Notes under the pieces: model-generated
What the model was told of the DNA's origin: nothing
The model's input: the letters and a program-made list of their open reading frames with translations, nothing else
Databases searched by the model: none
Shown: positions 16,922-25,308 of the stretch, one piece after another
How positions within the stretch are numbered: position 1 is the first letter of the stretch
How the letters are laid out: every line of letters starts with the position of its first letter
Origin: Enterococcus sp. DIV1094
GTDB lineage: Bacteria; Bacillota; Bacilli; Lactobacillales; Enterococcaceae
NCBI RefSeq assembly: GCF_017316305.2
Contig: NZ_CP147250.1
Location: forward strand, 2,913,001-2,977,000
Direction: 5' to 3'
DNA: 64,000 nt
Made by a program: the position numbers and the translations under genes

Positions 16922-18313
16922 TTAAGCATTCACGTCAACGACTTTTGCTTCGTCTTTGATAACGTCGCGATCAAGATCATGGATACGTGCGCTAGTAACA
17001 ATACCTGCTACCATACTACCACTTACATTGACTGCCGTACGAGCCATATCGATCAATGGTTCAACTGAGATAACTAAACCAACGATCGCTACTGGTAAGT
17101 TCATTGAACCTAAAACGATCAATGAGGCAAATGTTGCTCCACCACCGACACCAGCTACCCCAAATGAACTGATTGTCACGATGGCTACAAGTAGCAAGAT
17201 AAATTCTAAGCTGAAGACATTCATTCCAGCTGCTGGTGCGACGATTGTCGCTAACATGGCTGGATAAACACCCGCACATCCATTTTGACCAATCGATAAA
17301 CCAAAGCTGGCAGCGAAGTTTGCTGTTGCTTCATCCACACCAAGTGCTTTTGTTTGTGTTTCGATGTTCAATGGCAAAGCACCTGCACTTGAACGGGAAG
17401 TAAACGCAAAACTTAGTACTGGAAATGATTTTTTCAAATAGTCGATTGGGCTGACCTTCACACCCATCAAGATCAAGAAGTGAACGATCATGACTGCAAA
17501 CAATGCCAGATAAGATGCTAATACAAATTTCCCTAAGTTAAGAATTGCATCAAAGTCACTTGTTGCCATCACGTTAGTCATCAATGCGAACACGCCATAA
17601 GGTGTCAAACGCAAGACTAACGTCACGATACGCATGACAATGCGGTACAAGCTATCGATCATATCAGCAAAGAATGTTGCTTCTTTCGGTGCTTTTCTTT
17701 TGATCCCTAAGTAAGCAACCCCAACAAATGCAGCGAAGATAACTACCGCAATCGTACTTGTTGCACGAGTTCCGGCAAGATCTGCAAAGATATTTCTAGG
17801 AATAAATGACAAGATTTGTTGTGGGATACTTAACCCTTCCACTGTTTCTTGTCGTGCCGCCAATTCAGAGATACGGGCAGTTTCAGCTGCGCCTTGAGTG
17901 AATTCTGCGCCTTGAAGACCAAAGGCGATCGTCAAGCCGATACCGATCAATGCTGAAATAGCAGTTGTCGCTAATAGAGTTGTCAGTACAGTTGCACTGA
18001 TTTTACCCAGTTTTTCAGATACTTTCATTTTTGTAAAAGCTGCAACGATCGAAACGAAGACTAAAGGCATGATCAACATTTGTAAGAAACTAACGTAGCC
18101 GTTCCCAACAATACTGATCCAATCCATCGATTGTGTGATGACCTCATTTTCTACTCCGAAAATCAGTTGCAACGCGCCCCCGAATACAATACCGGCAGCC
18201 AACGCTGTGTAAACCCGTGTTGAAAATTTTGCATGGCGCTTTTGCATACGATAAAACACATATAATAATGCCGCAAAAACTAGAACCACTAAAACTGTGA
18301 TGAGTGTTGTCAT
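16922..18313 (-). CDS. tcyP: L-cystine / sodium-dicarboxylate family symporter, TcyP-like
   Basis: This multi-pass membrane protein belongs to the DAACS (sodium:dicarboxylate) family and is closest in layout to the L-cystine uptake protein TcyP. ATG at 18313 lies 6 bases after AGGAGG and gives 463 residues; upstream ATGs are too close to or before the ribosome site. The re-entrant serine-rich loop SRSSAGALPL is at about residue 306 and the second motif (FGLSIGQNGCAGVYPAM) at about 340. A terminator lies on each side. The cystine substrate is inferred from family resemblance. Confidence 0.88.
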   Translation of the reverse strand: MTTLITVLVVLVFAALLYVFYRMQKRHAKFSTRVYTALAAGIVFGGALQLIFGVENEVITQSMDWISIVGNGYVSFLQMLIMPLVFVSIVAAFTKMKVSEKLGKISATVLTTLLATTAISALIGIGLTIAFGLQGAEFTQGAAETARISELAARQETVEGLSIPQQILSFIPRNIFADLAGTRATSTIAVVIFAAFVGVAYLGIKRKAPKEATFFADMIDSLYRIVMRIVTLVLRLTPYGVFALMTNVMATSDFDAILNLGKFVLASYLALFAVMIVHFLILMGVKVSPIDYLKKSFPVLSFAFTSRSSAGALPLNIETQTKALGVDEATANFAASFGLSIGQNGCAGVYPAMLATIVAPAAGMNVFSLEFILLLVAIVTISSFGVAGVGGGATFASLIVLGSMNLPVAIVGLVISVEPLIDMARTAVNVSGSMVAGIVTSARIHDLDRDVIKDEAKVVDVNA

Positions 18314-18481
18314 TTTCATCCTCCTCTTAATTTGTAATGACAAGTCCATCTAAGGAAGTAAAGGTTCCCGAGAAGAACTCTTCAGCTCTTCTCCTGAAAA
18401 TATTTTTTTCAGTGACTAATTCATTCTAGACTATTTTCCGAAATTTTTCCTTACTTTTGCTTACAATTAGTAATAGAAAAA

Positions 18482-18517
18482 AACACCAGTGATAGCTAAT
18501 AACTATCACTGGTGTTT
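18482..18517. terminator. Bidirectional terminator between DUF1149 gene and tcyP
   Basis: ACACCAGTGATAG pairs perfectly with CTATCACTGGTGT around a 7-base loop, with T runs on both sides. Confidence 0.92.
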
Positions 18518-18522
18518 TTTGT

Positions 18523-18927
18523 TTAATTTTCTGCCTTTTCTGTTTCTGCTTTTTCTGATTGGAAGTTCAATTTTACTCCTGGTGCATCTAAAGCAATCTC
18601 TGTTACTTCGTATGCAAGACGTTTGACCATTTCAAAAAGTGGTGCAACTAATTCATCGACCTCTTCTTGTGTCACGTCGTTTTGATCTTGGACCTTACGA
18701 TTCAAGATATGGTTGATTTGGCTAACGCTTCCAGATAACACATATGTATCAAATACTAAACGAAATTCTAAACGTGCACCCACGATGCTATGTTCTTTCG
18801 GATAGTTTTCAATTGTCTCTTTTAGTGGTGAGAAACCTACTTTTAAGTCTGTTTGTACCTCTTGATCAGGCTTTAAAAAATCATAATGAAAGGCTTCTAC
18901 TACTTCTTTTTGTCTTCTAATTTCCAT
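18523..18927 (-). CDS. DUF1149 family protein
   Basis: This 134-residue acidic cytoplasmic protein matches DUF1149, a family found in lactic acid bacteria. It starts MEIRRQKEVVEAFHYDF and has a central beta sheet region (GARLEFRLVFDTYVLSGSVS) with a SecB-like strand pattern, then a helical C-terminus. The function is unknown; a chaperone-like role has been suggested only by fold similarity. It is followed by a strong terminator. Confidence 0.85.
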   Translation of the reverse strand: MEIRRQKEVVEAFHYDFLKPDQEVQTDLKVGFSPLKETIENYPKEHSIVGARLEFRLVFDTYVLSGSVSQINHILNRKVQDQNDVTQEEVDELVAPLFEMVKRLAYEVTEIALDAPGVKLNFQSEKAETEKAEN

Positions 18928-18979
18928 TTTATCACTCCTCTGATTAAATTATAGCATAACTAAAGTTGAAAGGGGATAC

Positions 18980-19603
18980 TTATTCTGTATTCTTTTTGAT
19001 CATCAAAATATCCGCTAGATTGGCAACGGTGTGATCTGCAGGTATCTCTCCTAAAAAATGATCGATATCATATAAACAAGTGGAGACGTTCGCATTGATC
19101 CCTGCCTCGATGTCTAGTTTGCGATCCCCTACCATCATCGTTTTCTCTAGCTTCATCTTGTATGTGTCGATCAGATGAAGGATAGCATCAGGTGCTGGTT
19201 TTCTTGCAAAACCTTGATCGATACCGATCACCTCTTCAACCAAATCAGCTAAATCAAAGTTTTTTAAAAGTTCCCATGTAGAAGCCGTGACACGATGCGT
19301 CAAAATATAATGTTTTGCGCCACTTTCTTTCAAGTGACGTAAAACCATTTCCGTCTCTTTGAATGGTGCTGACATGTCTTGATATTGCCGTTCATACTCG
19401 TGGAATAGCTGGTTAAAAGCCGCTTCTTCTAACTGATAGCTTTCCCGCAGTTTTCTCATTGATTCTTGCTTCATCACACGATAAATTTCATTTTTTGGTC
19501 GTTTGATACCAAAATCATTTAATGCGTGGAACGCACCCTCGACCATTGCTGGATACGTATCAAATAGTGTGCCATCAAAATCCCAAATGTAATTCTCGAT
19601 CAT
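18980..19603 (-). CDS. HAD-superfamily phosphatase, phosphoglycolate phosphatase-like
   Basis: The 207-residue protein has all four HAD motifs: DFDGTLFDT at residues 8-16 (nucleophile and acid Asp), LTHR near 100, the Lys in RKPAPDAILHL near 138, and VGDRKLDIEAG near 157. The alpha-helical cap between motifs I and II is of the PGP/YcsE type. Substrate is not determined by sequence. It probably forms an operon with the zinc-ribbon membrane protein upstream. Confidence 0.88.
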   Translation of the reverse strand: MIENYIWDFDGTLFDTYPAMVEGAFHALNDFGIKRPKNEIYRVMKQESMRKLRESYQLEEAAFNQLFHEYERQYQDMSAPFKETEMVLRHLKESGAKHYILTHRVTASTWELLKNFDLADLVEEVIGIDQGFARKPAPDAILHLIDTYKMKLEKTMMVGDRKLDIEAGINANVSTCLYDIDHFLGEIPADHTVANLADILMIKKNTE

Positions 19604-19648
19604 TCTTTTACTCCTCTTATCTAACTAGCTATCAGTCCATTAAACTTC

Positions 19649-20098
19649 TTATACTTTTGTTGTGAATTGCGTAGCGCATTTCTTACAAGTCACTCGAATC
19701 TCACCTTTCCCTTTTGGCGCCCGTTGTTTGAGTTGACAAGTTGGGCATGAAAAGATCGTATAGGTAGTAGCAGTTTGTTGCTCGGACTGACGTGTCATTT
19801 TATTTCTTGTTTTTGACAACCAATTCTTGAAAGTGACTGTCTTTTTTAAATATGCTTGATTTTCGTTCGTACGGACATAGATTTTCTTTGAGCTAAATCG
19901 TCCAATGACTAGGAAAATAAAAACAAAGAAAAGTAGATAGCCTAAACCAAAAGGCAGCCAATATCTAACCACAAAGAATAGTAATCCTAGAATCAAAAAG
20001 AAACGATTCAATTGGTCAAGACGTGCATACCTTCCTTTCATCACTTGTTGATATTTTTGTTGAGCTTTCATTACTCGCTGTAACCAGATAGGTCCCAT
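19649..20098 (-). CDS. Small membrane protein with C-terminal zinc ribbon
   Basis: The 149 residues comprise a basic N-terminus, two closely spaced membrane segments at about 30-65 (FLILGLLFFVVRYWLPFGLG), a basic linker and a zinc ribbon near 115-145 with CPTC and CKKC pairs. Such proteins are annotated only as hypothetical in enterococci. The ribbon probably lies in the cytoplasm. It sits between the HAD phosphatase and another unknown gene, all co-directional. Confidence 0.75.
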   Translation of the reverse strand: MGPIWLQRVMKAQQKYQQVMKGRYARLDQLNRFFLILGLLFFVVRYWLPFGLGYLLFFVFIFLVIGRFSSKKIYVRTNENQAYLKKTVTFKNWLSKTRNKMTRQSEQQTATTYTIFSCPTCQLKQRAPKGKGEIRVTCKKCATQFTTKV

Positions 20099-20135
20099 TG
20101 TATTTCTCCATTCTTTTTTTCAAAAAGAAAAAGCC

Positions 20136-20807
20136 CTAGTTGGCCTTTTCCATCGCCATTTGTTGCAACACTTGACGATTGCGCATAAAATCGATCACGA
20201 TCAATTTTTTTTCATCTTCGCGTTTTACTACCCGAAAGGTATCTTGTAAAGGCAATGTGAGCTTTTTGGATTGAATCTCCTTCAAGCGAACAAAGCGACG
20301 GATCAATGAAAGTAATTGTGGAAACTGGATCGATGTTTGTAATAACTCTGGATATTTTTTTAATAATTGAGTTGTTTTAAACAAATTCCGTTTTCGGCTG
20401 ATTTGTTTTAAAAAACTTTTTAAGATCTTTTGCTGCCGCTGAAAAATCGAAAGAGATCCCTCTTCATCGATTCGATAACGCATCTGACTTTGCAGATCTT
20501 TTACGGTTAAATGTACTTCCGCTTTATCTGTCTCTACATTGATTCCTTGAGGAAAAAGTTCTGCGACTGCTTTATCCCACTCAGCTAATGATACTTCAAG
20601 ATAGTCATTCAGTGGGAGTTGGAGTTCTTGAGCAAAAAATTGCTTCGCAGCTTCTATACCACCTTTTTCGTAGATTTCCCCGATCGTCAACCCTTCTAAA
20701 TGGAACTCCGGCGAAAAATGCAATACTGTTTTTTGTTCATCGATTTGTGTATAGATGAATGTCGAACGCTTGAGGCTCGCATCTTTTAAAACAACTAAAA
20801 AATTCAT
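20136..20807 (-). CDS. Unrecognised conserved-looking protein
   Basis: From ATG 20807, seven bases after AAGGGGGAG, the product is 223 residues; an upstream TTG frame adds eleven residues without a ribosome site. The protein starts MNFLVVLKDASLKRSTFIYT, has no membrane spans, and has a strongly basic C-terminal half (RKRNLFKTTQLLKKYPELLQ). I do not recognise a family. The basic region might bind nucleic acid, which is only a guess. Confidence 0.7.
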   Translation of the reverse strand: MNFLVVLKDASLKRSTFIYTQIDEQKTVLHFSPEFHLEGLTIGEIYEKGGIEAAKQFFAQELQLPLNDYLEVSLAEWDKAVAELFPQGINVETDKAEVHLTVKDLQSQMRYRIDEEGSLSIFQRQQKILKSFLKQISRKRNLFKTTQLLKKYPELLQTSIQFPQLLSLIRRFVRLKEIQSKKLTLPLQDTFRVVKREDEKKLIVIDFMRNRQVLQQMAMEKAN

Positions 20808-20931
20808 TCTTCTCCCCCTTTTTCTACTACAAAATAGCATATTTTCAACGGTTTGTGTGGGAATATGCAGGAGATTTCATAAAATCTTATTTTTTGGTTA
20901 ATCTTGATTGGTATTACGAATGAGTAAAATA

Positions 20932-21000
20932 AAAGCTTAACGAGAACAAACGGCACTTTCTCTTCGTTTTTCACGAAAAAGTTCGTCTCTCATCAAGCTT
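20932..21000 (-). terminator. Probable branched terminator after the PII-like gene
   Basis: AAAGCTT and AAGCTTT arms enclose an inner hairpin (CTTTTTCGTGAAAAACG on the minus strand) and are followed by TTTTATTTT. It lies just after the 21006 stop. Confidence 0.5.
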
Positions 21001-21005
21001 TATAC

Positions 21006-21380
21006 TCAATTATCTTCTAATAATTCTTTCATTTCAACGACTTCACGATACTGATGGATTTTCGTGATACCGATCACTTTATCGATATCGATGCTAAAGC
21101 AAATACCATTTCCTGGAATATCGATCTTGATGCCTTTTCCGATGGCATCCATCACTTCGTTCGTCAAGCTATCTGGCACTAATGTCAACACAACATCCTT
21201 TTCTGGTGAGATATCCAATCCTAAAAATTTACCTGTGTCATGGACACCTGAGCCTCGTCCATGTAAGATCGTTCCACCTGATGCGCCAGCTTTTTTTGAA
21301 TAATCAATTACATCTTCTCCAATACCACCGTCAACGATCGTAACGATCATTTCAAGATTCAGCGCGACCAAATCGTTCAT
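21006..21380 (-). CDS. PII-like nitrogen-regulatory family protein
   Basis: This 124-residue protein has the PII fold signature: an N-terminal beta strand (LEMIVTIVDGG), then GASGGTILHGRGSG at about residues 32-45, and a C-terminal DKVIGITKIHQY strand. PII proteins are trimers that bind ATP/ADP and 2-oxoglutarate or other small molecules and regulate partner proteins. It overlaps the upstream DUF1538 gene by four bases (ATGA), so all three genes form one operon. A role as sensor of that membrane pair is inferred from coupling. Confidence 0.85.
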   Translation of the reverse strand: MNDLVALNLEMIVTIVDGGIGEDVIDYSKKAGASGGTILHGRGSGVHDTGKFLGLDISPEKDVVLTLVPDSLTNEVMDAIGKGIKIDIPGNGICFSIDIDKVIGITKIHQYREVVEMKELLEDN

Positions 21381-22150
21381 TGTTGTTCCTCCAATTTCTG
21401 TAATTTTTCTTTGTTTTTTTGATCTTTTTTATCTTTTTGCTTATAGATGAAGCCTAAAACTAAGGTTGATAATATCGGAGTCAAAGCAATCATTGCGACA
21501 ACGCCGAAGCCATCAATGATTGGATCTCGCCCGTCGATTTGTGTCGCGATCGCCACACTCATGGACAAAATGAAGGTCGAACACATCGGCCCTGTGGCAA
21601 CTCCTCCGTTATCAAAAGCCATGGAGAGGAAAATTTTATCCACTTTTGCCCCCAAGACAAAAGCTAAGCCATAACCAGGAACCAAGAAATAGTAGAGAGA
21701 AAAACCAGCTAATAGGCGCCACATAGATAAGCCAACTGCCAGACCGATCCCTATTGAGATCACTGCTAACATCACTTTTGCATGAATCCTTCCTTCACTC
21801 AATTCCTCCACTTGCTTTACCATGACATGGATCGCCGGCTCTGCAAAGCCAACTAAAAAGCCCATCACAAAACCTAAAGGAATGAGGATCTGATTATTCG
21901 TTAACGCAGCAATTGCTCCGCCAAGATGCTGCCCTACAGGAACATAGGCAACATTTACCCCATGTAAAAATAAAATCAATCCTATCGTTGTGATCAAAAA
22001 ACCTTTCATGATATCTAAAAAGCGTTTCTTTCTCATTTTGAACGAAAGAAAATTCATCAGCACAAAGAGCAGGACGATCGGTGCCACAGCGAGAATGACC
22101 TCATATCCGACTTGACCGATACCATCAAAAAAAGTAATCAAAAAGCTCAC
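21377..22150 (-). CDS. DUF1538 family membrane protein (C-terminal-type subunit)
   Basis: This is a 257-residue integral membrane protein of the DUF1538 family with about seven to eight hydrophobic segments. The repeated family motif appears as GFLVGFAEPAIHVMVKQVEE near residue 95 and DNGGVATGPMCSTFIL near 178. The C-terminus is a charged KDKKDQKNKEKLQK tail. DUF1538 proteins resemble transporters and often occur as two genes or a fused duplication; the substrate is unknown. It overlaps the genes on both sides by four bases. Confidence 0.85.
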   Translation of the reverse strand: MSFLITFFDGIGQVGYEVILAVAPIVLLFVLMNFLSFKMRKKRFLDIMKGFLITTIGLILFLHGVNVAYVPVGQHLGGAIAALTNNQILIPLGFVMGFLVGFAEPAIHVMVKQVEELSEGRIHAKVMLAVISIGIGLAVGLSMWRLLAGFSLYYFLVPGYGLAFVLGAKVDKIFLSMAFDNGGVATGPMCSTFILSMSVAIATQIDGRDPIIDGFGVVAMIALTPILSTLVLGFIYKQKDKKDQKNKEKLQKLEEQQ

Positions 22151-22830
22151 TGGAAGATCACCCCCAGGATCATGACAGCTAAAATCGGACCGAGTGACGC
22201 AATACCGACCATCCCGAAGCTATCGTTTTCATTTTTTCCTTGGCGGATCATACTCGTCATTCCACCAGCTAATGCTAAAATAAAAGGAACTGTCACAGGT
22301 CCTGTCGTAACTCCACCTGCATCAAAAGCAATCGGCATAAATTCATTACTCGTGAAAAAGGAAGCGATAAGTACGGCTAAGTAACCGATCACCATCAATT
22401 TATAGTAAGAAAGCTTGAATATGACACGTAAAAGCGCAAAAGCTAGGAATACCCCAGTTCCCACACTAACGATGCCGATCAATAAAACACGACCGATCTC
22501 TCCATCAGAAATATCGAAAACTTGCTGACCCAATACTTGCACAGACGGTTCGGCGATCGTGATCACGATCCCAATCAAAAACCCCAGACTAATGATTATC
22601 GGTAGACTTTTCTTTTTGATCATATACTTGCCGACCAAGTCACCGACTTCCATCATCGAATAATCAGCACCAAATAAAAAGAGACTCATGCCAACCATCA
22701 TCATGATTGCTCCAAGAACAAATCTTCCCATGGTTTCAGCATCTAAAGGTGCAAACACAAAGGTCAGGATAACGATCAATATTGTCATAGGCATGATCGC
22801 AATGATTACTTCTTTAAAATTTTTCTTCAT
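22147..22830 (-). CDS. DUF1538 family membrane protein (N-terminal-type subunit)
   Basis: The first gene of the operon, 227 residues, is a paralogue of the next gene. It shows the same two motif blocks: GIVITIAEPSVQVLGQQV near residue 110 and DAGGVTTGPVTVPFIL near 185. The pair probably assembles as a heterodimeric pore or carrier. It is preceded by GGAGGAG. The alternative view that the two act separately cannot be excluded. Confidence 0.85.
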   Translation of the reverse strand: MKKNFKEVIIAIMPMTILIVILTFVFAPLDAETMGRFVLGAIMMMVGMSLFLFGADYSMMEVGDLVGKYMIKKKSLPIIISLGFLIGIVITIAEPSVQVLGQQVFDISDGEIGRVLLIGIVSVGTGVFLAFALLRVIFKLSYYKLMVIGYLAVLIASFFTSNEFMPIAFDAGGVTTGPVTVPFILALAGGMTSMIRQGKNENDSFGMVGIASLGPILAVMILGVIFQ

Positions 22831-23196
22831 GTATCCTCCTCCTTTACTTCTAGTTTACCTGATTAAAAGTAAGTTTACGAGAAAAAAAGGAAGCGATATC
22901 AAATTTATGTAAAGATTTCTAAAAAGAATAATAAAAAACATCGATCAACTAACTAAAATAATGTGAACCATACAATGAACGAGGATTATTTCATTTCAAA
23001 AAAGGCTTAAATGTAATAAAAAGCGACAAAAACCAAAAACATATAAACTATTTCTGGTTTTTATCACTTATATTGAAGATGTTTTTAAATAACAAAAGTT
23101 ATAAACATGTTTAAAATTTTGTGATTACTACTATTATTTATTGATAGGAAATTTTATAGGATTCAGATGATCTTTTATGAAAAAGATATTTCAGAC
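22831..23196. other. Gap between the DUF1538 operon and the ABC operon
   Basis: The 366 bases are AT-rich. A weak inverted repeat (AAAAACCA and TGGTTTTT, 23027-23063) may be a terminator for the ABC operon. No promoter with good boxes for the DUF1538 operon and no small gene were seen. Confidence 0.4.
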
Positions 23197-24075
23197 CTAT
23201 TTTACTGAGCCGATCATCCCTTGGACAAATTGTTTTTGCAAAATGAAAAAGACAAGGGCGGTTGGTAAGGTCGCAATCACAAGACCACTCATGATCATAC
23301 CATAATCTGGTGTATAAGAAGCGCCCATGGCAGACAATACTAAAGGAACTGTTCTTCTGTCTGGAGATTGCAAAGCAACCAATGGCCAAAGGTAATTGTT
23401 CCAACTGCTCATAAATGTGATGATCGCTGCTGCGGCATACGTATTTTTGGCTGTTGGTAAATAAACCCGAAAGAAGATACTTAATTCCTTGAGTCCATCT
23501 AATCGTGCCGCCTCCACTAGATCTTTAGGAAATGATTTTGCATTTTGTCTGAAAAAGAAAATCAAAAAAGCGGTGCTCACTGAAGGTAAGATGACAACTA
23601 AAAAGCTATTGATTCCTAGTATCGTTCCATTCAATTGTGAAAACATCCGATAGAGTGGAATCATCAATGCTGCAAAAGGAACCATCATCGAAAGTAATAA
23701 AATATTGAACACATACTCTTTTCTTTTACTCTTATAGATTTCAAAGCCATAGCCCGCCATGGAAGAGATCAATAAGGCGAAAACAGTTGTCACGACAGCA
23801 ATCAAGGCAGAATTCAGTAATGAACGAGAAAAATTCAAATCATTTGAAAAGAGATTTTGAAAGTTGATGACTAGATTTTCACCAATCATCAGTTTTCCTG
23901 AACTGATGTCGACCGCTGTATTCGTCATGCCTAAAATCATCCAGACAAATGGGAAAATTGAAATAAACGACACAATGATCAAGGATGTATACTTAAAAAT
24001 ACTTAATAATAAGCGTGAGATACTTACTTGCTTTTTTTCGACCGAACGTGGTTGCGTACTTGTCAATTCTCTCAT
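23197..24075 (-). CDS. Carbohydrate ABC transporter permease, MalG-type
   Basis: This 292-residue inner permease has six membrane segments and the EAA loop (EAARLDGLKELSIFFRVYLP at about residues 190-209), which contacts the ATPase. It belongs to the sugar permease family CUT1. The start overlaps the stop of the other permease by four bases. No ATPase gene lies nearby, so a shared MsmX/MsmK-type ATPase encoded elsewhere is expected. The substrate is probably an oligosaccharide; a galactoside is plausible from the aga/lacLM neighbourhood. Confidence 0.9.
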   Translation of the reverse strand: MRELTSTQPRSVEKKQVSISRLLLSIFKYTSLIIVSFISIFPFVWMILGMTNTAVDISSGKLMIGENLVINFQNLFSNDLNFSRSLLNSALIAVVTTVFALLISSMAGYGFEIYKSKRKEYVFNILLLSMMVPFAALMIPLYRMFSQLNGTILGINSFLVVILPSVSTAFLIFFFRQNAKSFPKDLVEAARLDGLKELSIFFRVYLPTAKNTYAAAAIITFMSSWNNYLWPLVALQSPDRRTVPLVLSAMGASYTPDYGMIMSGLVIATLPTALVFFILQKQFVQGMIGSVK

Positions 24076-24941
24076 TGTTTCTCACTCCCTACTTTCGTTT
24101 GAATAATGGATAATAAGACGATAAATACGACGATGACGAAAGAAACCGCTGCGGCATAACCGAAATTCGGCGTAAACTTGTAACTCAAATTATAGATATA
24201 TTGAGATAATGTCGTTGTTGCATTTGCCGGGCCACCGCCTGTGATATTTTGAACCTCATCAAATAATTGTAAAGTACCGATCGTTGAAGTGATCGATGTA
24301 AACAAAATGATCGGTTTCAAGTTCGGGATCGTGATTTTTATGAACTGTTGCCATCTTGAGGCACCATCAATGTCTGCGGCTTCGTAGATTTCTGGGTCGA
24401 TATTTTGCATACCAGATAAAAAGAAAATCATATTATAGCCTGTCCAGCGCCATGTGATCGAAATGATGATCAGCACTTTTGCCCAAAATGGGTGTGTCAA
24501 CCAACCAATCGGATTATCGATCAAGCCAATCCCAACCAACAGATTATTCACTAGACCTGATTGAGAAAATAAGCTTTTCATGATCAATGAATAACTGACC
24601 ATTGATGTGATACATGGTAAGAAAATTGCTGTTCTAAACAATCCTTTGAACTTCAATTTTTTATCATTCAACAGATTAGAAATGAACAATGCCAAAAACA
24701 ACATGACAGGAACCTGTACTAATAAGTATAAAAAGGTATTGAAAAATGCTTTACGAAAAGTCGAATCGCCCAACATCCGTTGATAATTTCCTAAACCGTT
24801 GAAGGTCATATTTACAGGAGGACCACTTTGAAAAGAAGTGATCAACGCCAATCCCATTGGGACAAAAACCATAATCGAAATCATGATCACTGGAAGTACT
24901 AAAAACGCATTGCCATTTCTAAATAGATCCTTTTGTTTCAT
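24072..24941 (-). CDS. Carbohydrate ABC transporter permease, MalF-type
   Basis: From ATG 24941, six bases after GTGGGG, the product is 289 residues; an upstream ATG at 24959 lacks a ribosome site. It has six membrane spans and an EAA loop (EAADIDGASRWQQFIKITIP near residue 193). It pairs with the MalG-type permease in the same operon. The binding-protein gene lies 367 bases upstream, separated by a palindromic repeat and a strong hairpin. Confidence 0.9.
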   Translation of the reverse strand: MKQKDLFRNGNAFLVLPVIMISIMVFVPMGLALITSFQSGPPVNMTFNGLGNYQRMLGDSTFRKAFFNTFLYLLVQVPVMLFLALFISNLLNDKKLKFKGLFRTAIFLPCITSMVSYSLIMKSLFSQSGLVNNLLVGIGLIDNPIGWLTHPFWAKVLIIISITWRWTGYNMIFFLSGMQNIDPEIYEAADIDGASRWQQFIKITIPNLKPIILFTSITSTIGTLQLFDEVQNITGGGPANATTTLSQYIYNLSYKFTPNFGYAAAVSFVIVVFIVLLSIIQTKVGSEKQ

Positions 24942-25088
24942 TTTATTCCCCACTTTCATTGCACATACATAGAAGAAATATCACGTTTCACAAAATTCAG
25001 ACAATGTAGACACTCTCTCATCCGAAATTTTGGCAGGCTTTCTTCAGCAGCTGGTTCAGTCACCCATACATTTTGAAAAACTGCATCG

Positions 25089-25175
25089 ACCTAAGCAGTA
25101 AGATAGAAAATTGAAAAATAGTTTTCGGATTTTGCAATTTTCTATCTCAGTGTTGAAGGTTATGTTGTACACCAT
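25089..25175. repeat. Single copy of the enterococcal-type palindromic repeat
   Basis: The core (ACCTAAGCAGTAAGATAGAA ... GTGTTGAAGGT) closely matches the second unit of the tandem array at 36394-36466. Its arms TAAGATAGAAAATTG and CAATTTTCTATCT pair, and the right edge keeps an ACACCATTTAT version of the ACACCGTTTA end. It lies between the binding-protein gene and the MalF-type permease of one operon. Confidence 0.75.
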
Positions 25176-25239
25176 TTATTCAGTCATAAAGGACAAGAGT
25201 TATTGCTACTCACTATCCGCTTCATCGATTAGTAATACA

Positions 25240-25279
25240 CTATATCTTCAAACAACGAACGAGCTGTTTGAAGATATAG
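25240..25279 (-). promoter_or_regulatory. Intra-operon hairpin after the binding-protein gene
   Basis: A perfect 15-bp stem (CTATATCTTCAAACA and its complement) with a 10-base loop lies 30 bases after the binding-protein stop. It has no T tract, so it probably stabilises or processes the mRNA, raising binding protein over permease, rather than ending transcription fully. Confidence 0.6.
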
Positions 25280-25308
25280 CGAATGAATTTTCGTTATACT
25301 TTATATTG

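Noticed and set aside
23138..23404. Frame antisense or offset to the MalG-type permease end
   Set aside because: It is a shadow of the permease in another frame with Cys/His-rich, non-protein-like composition.
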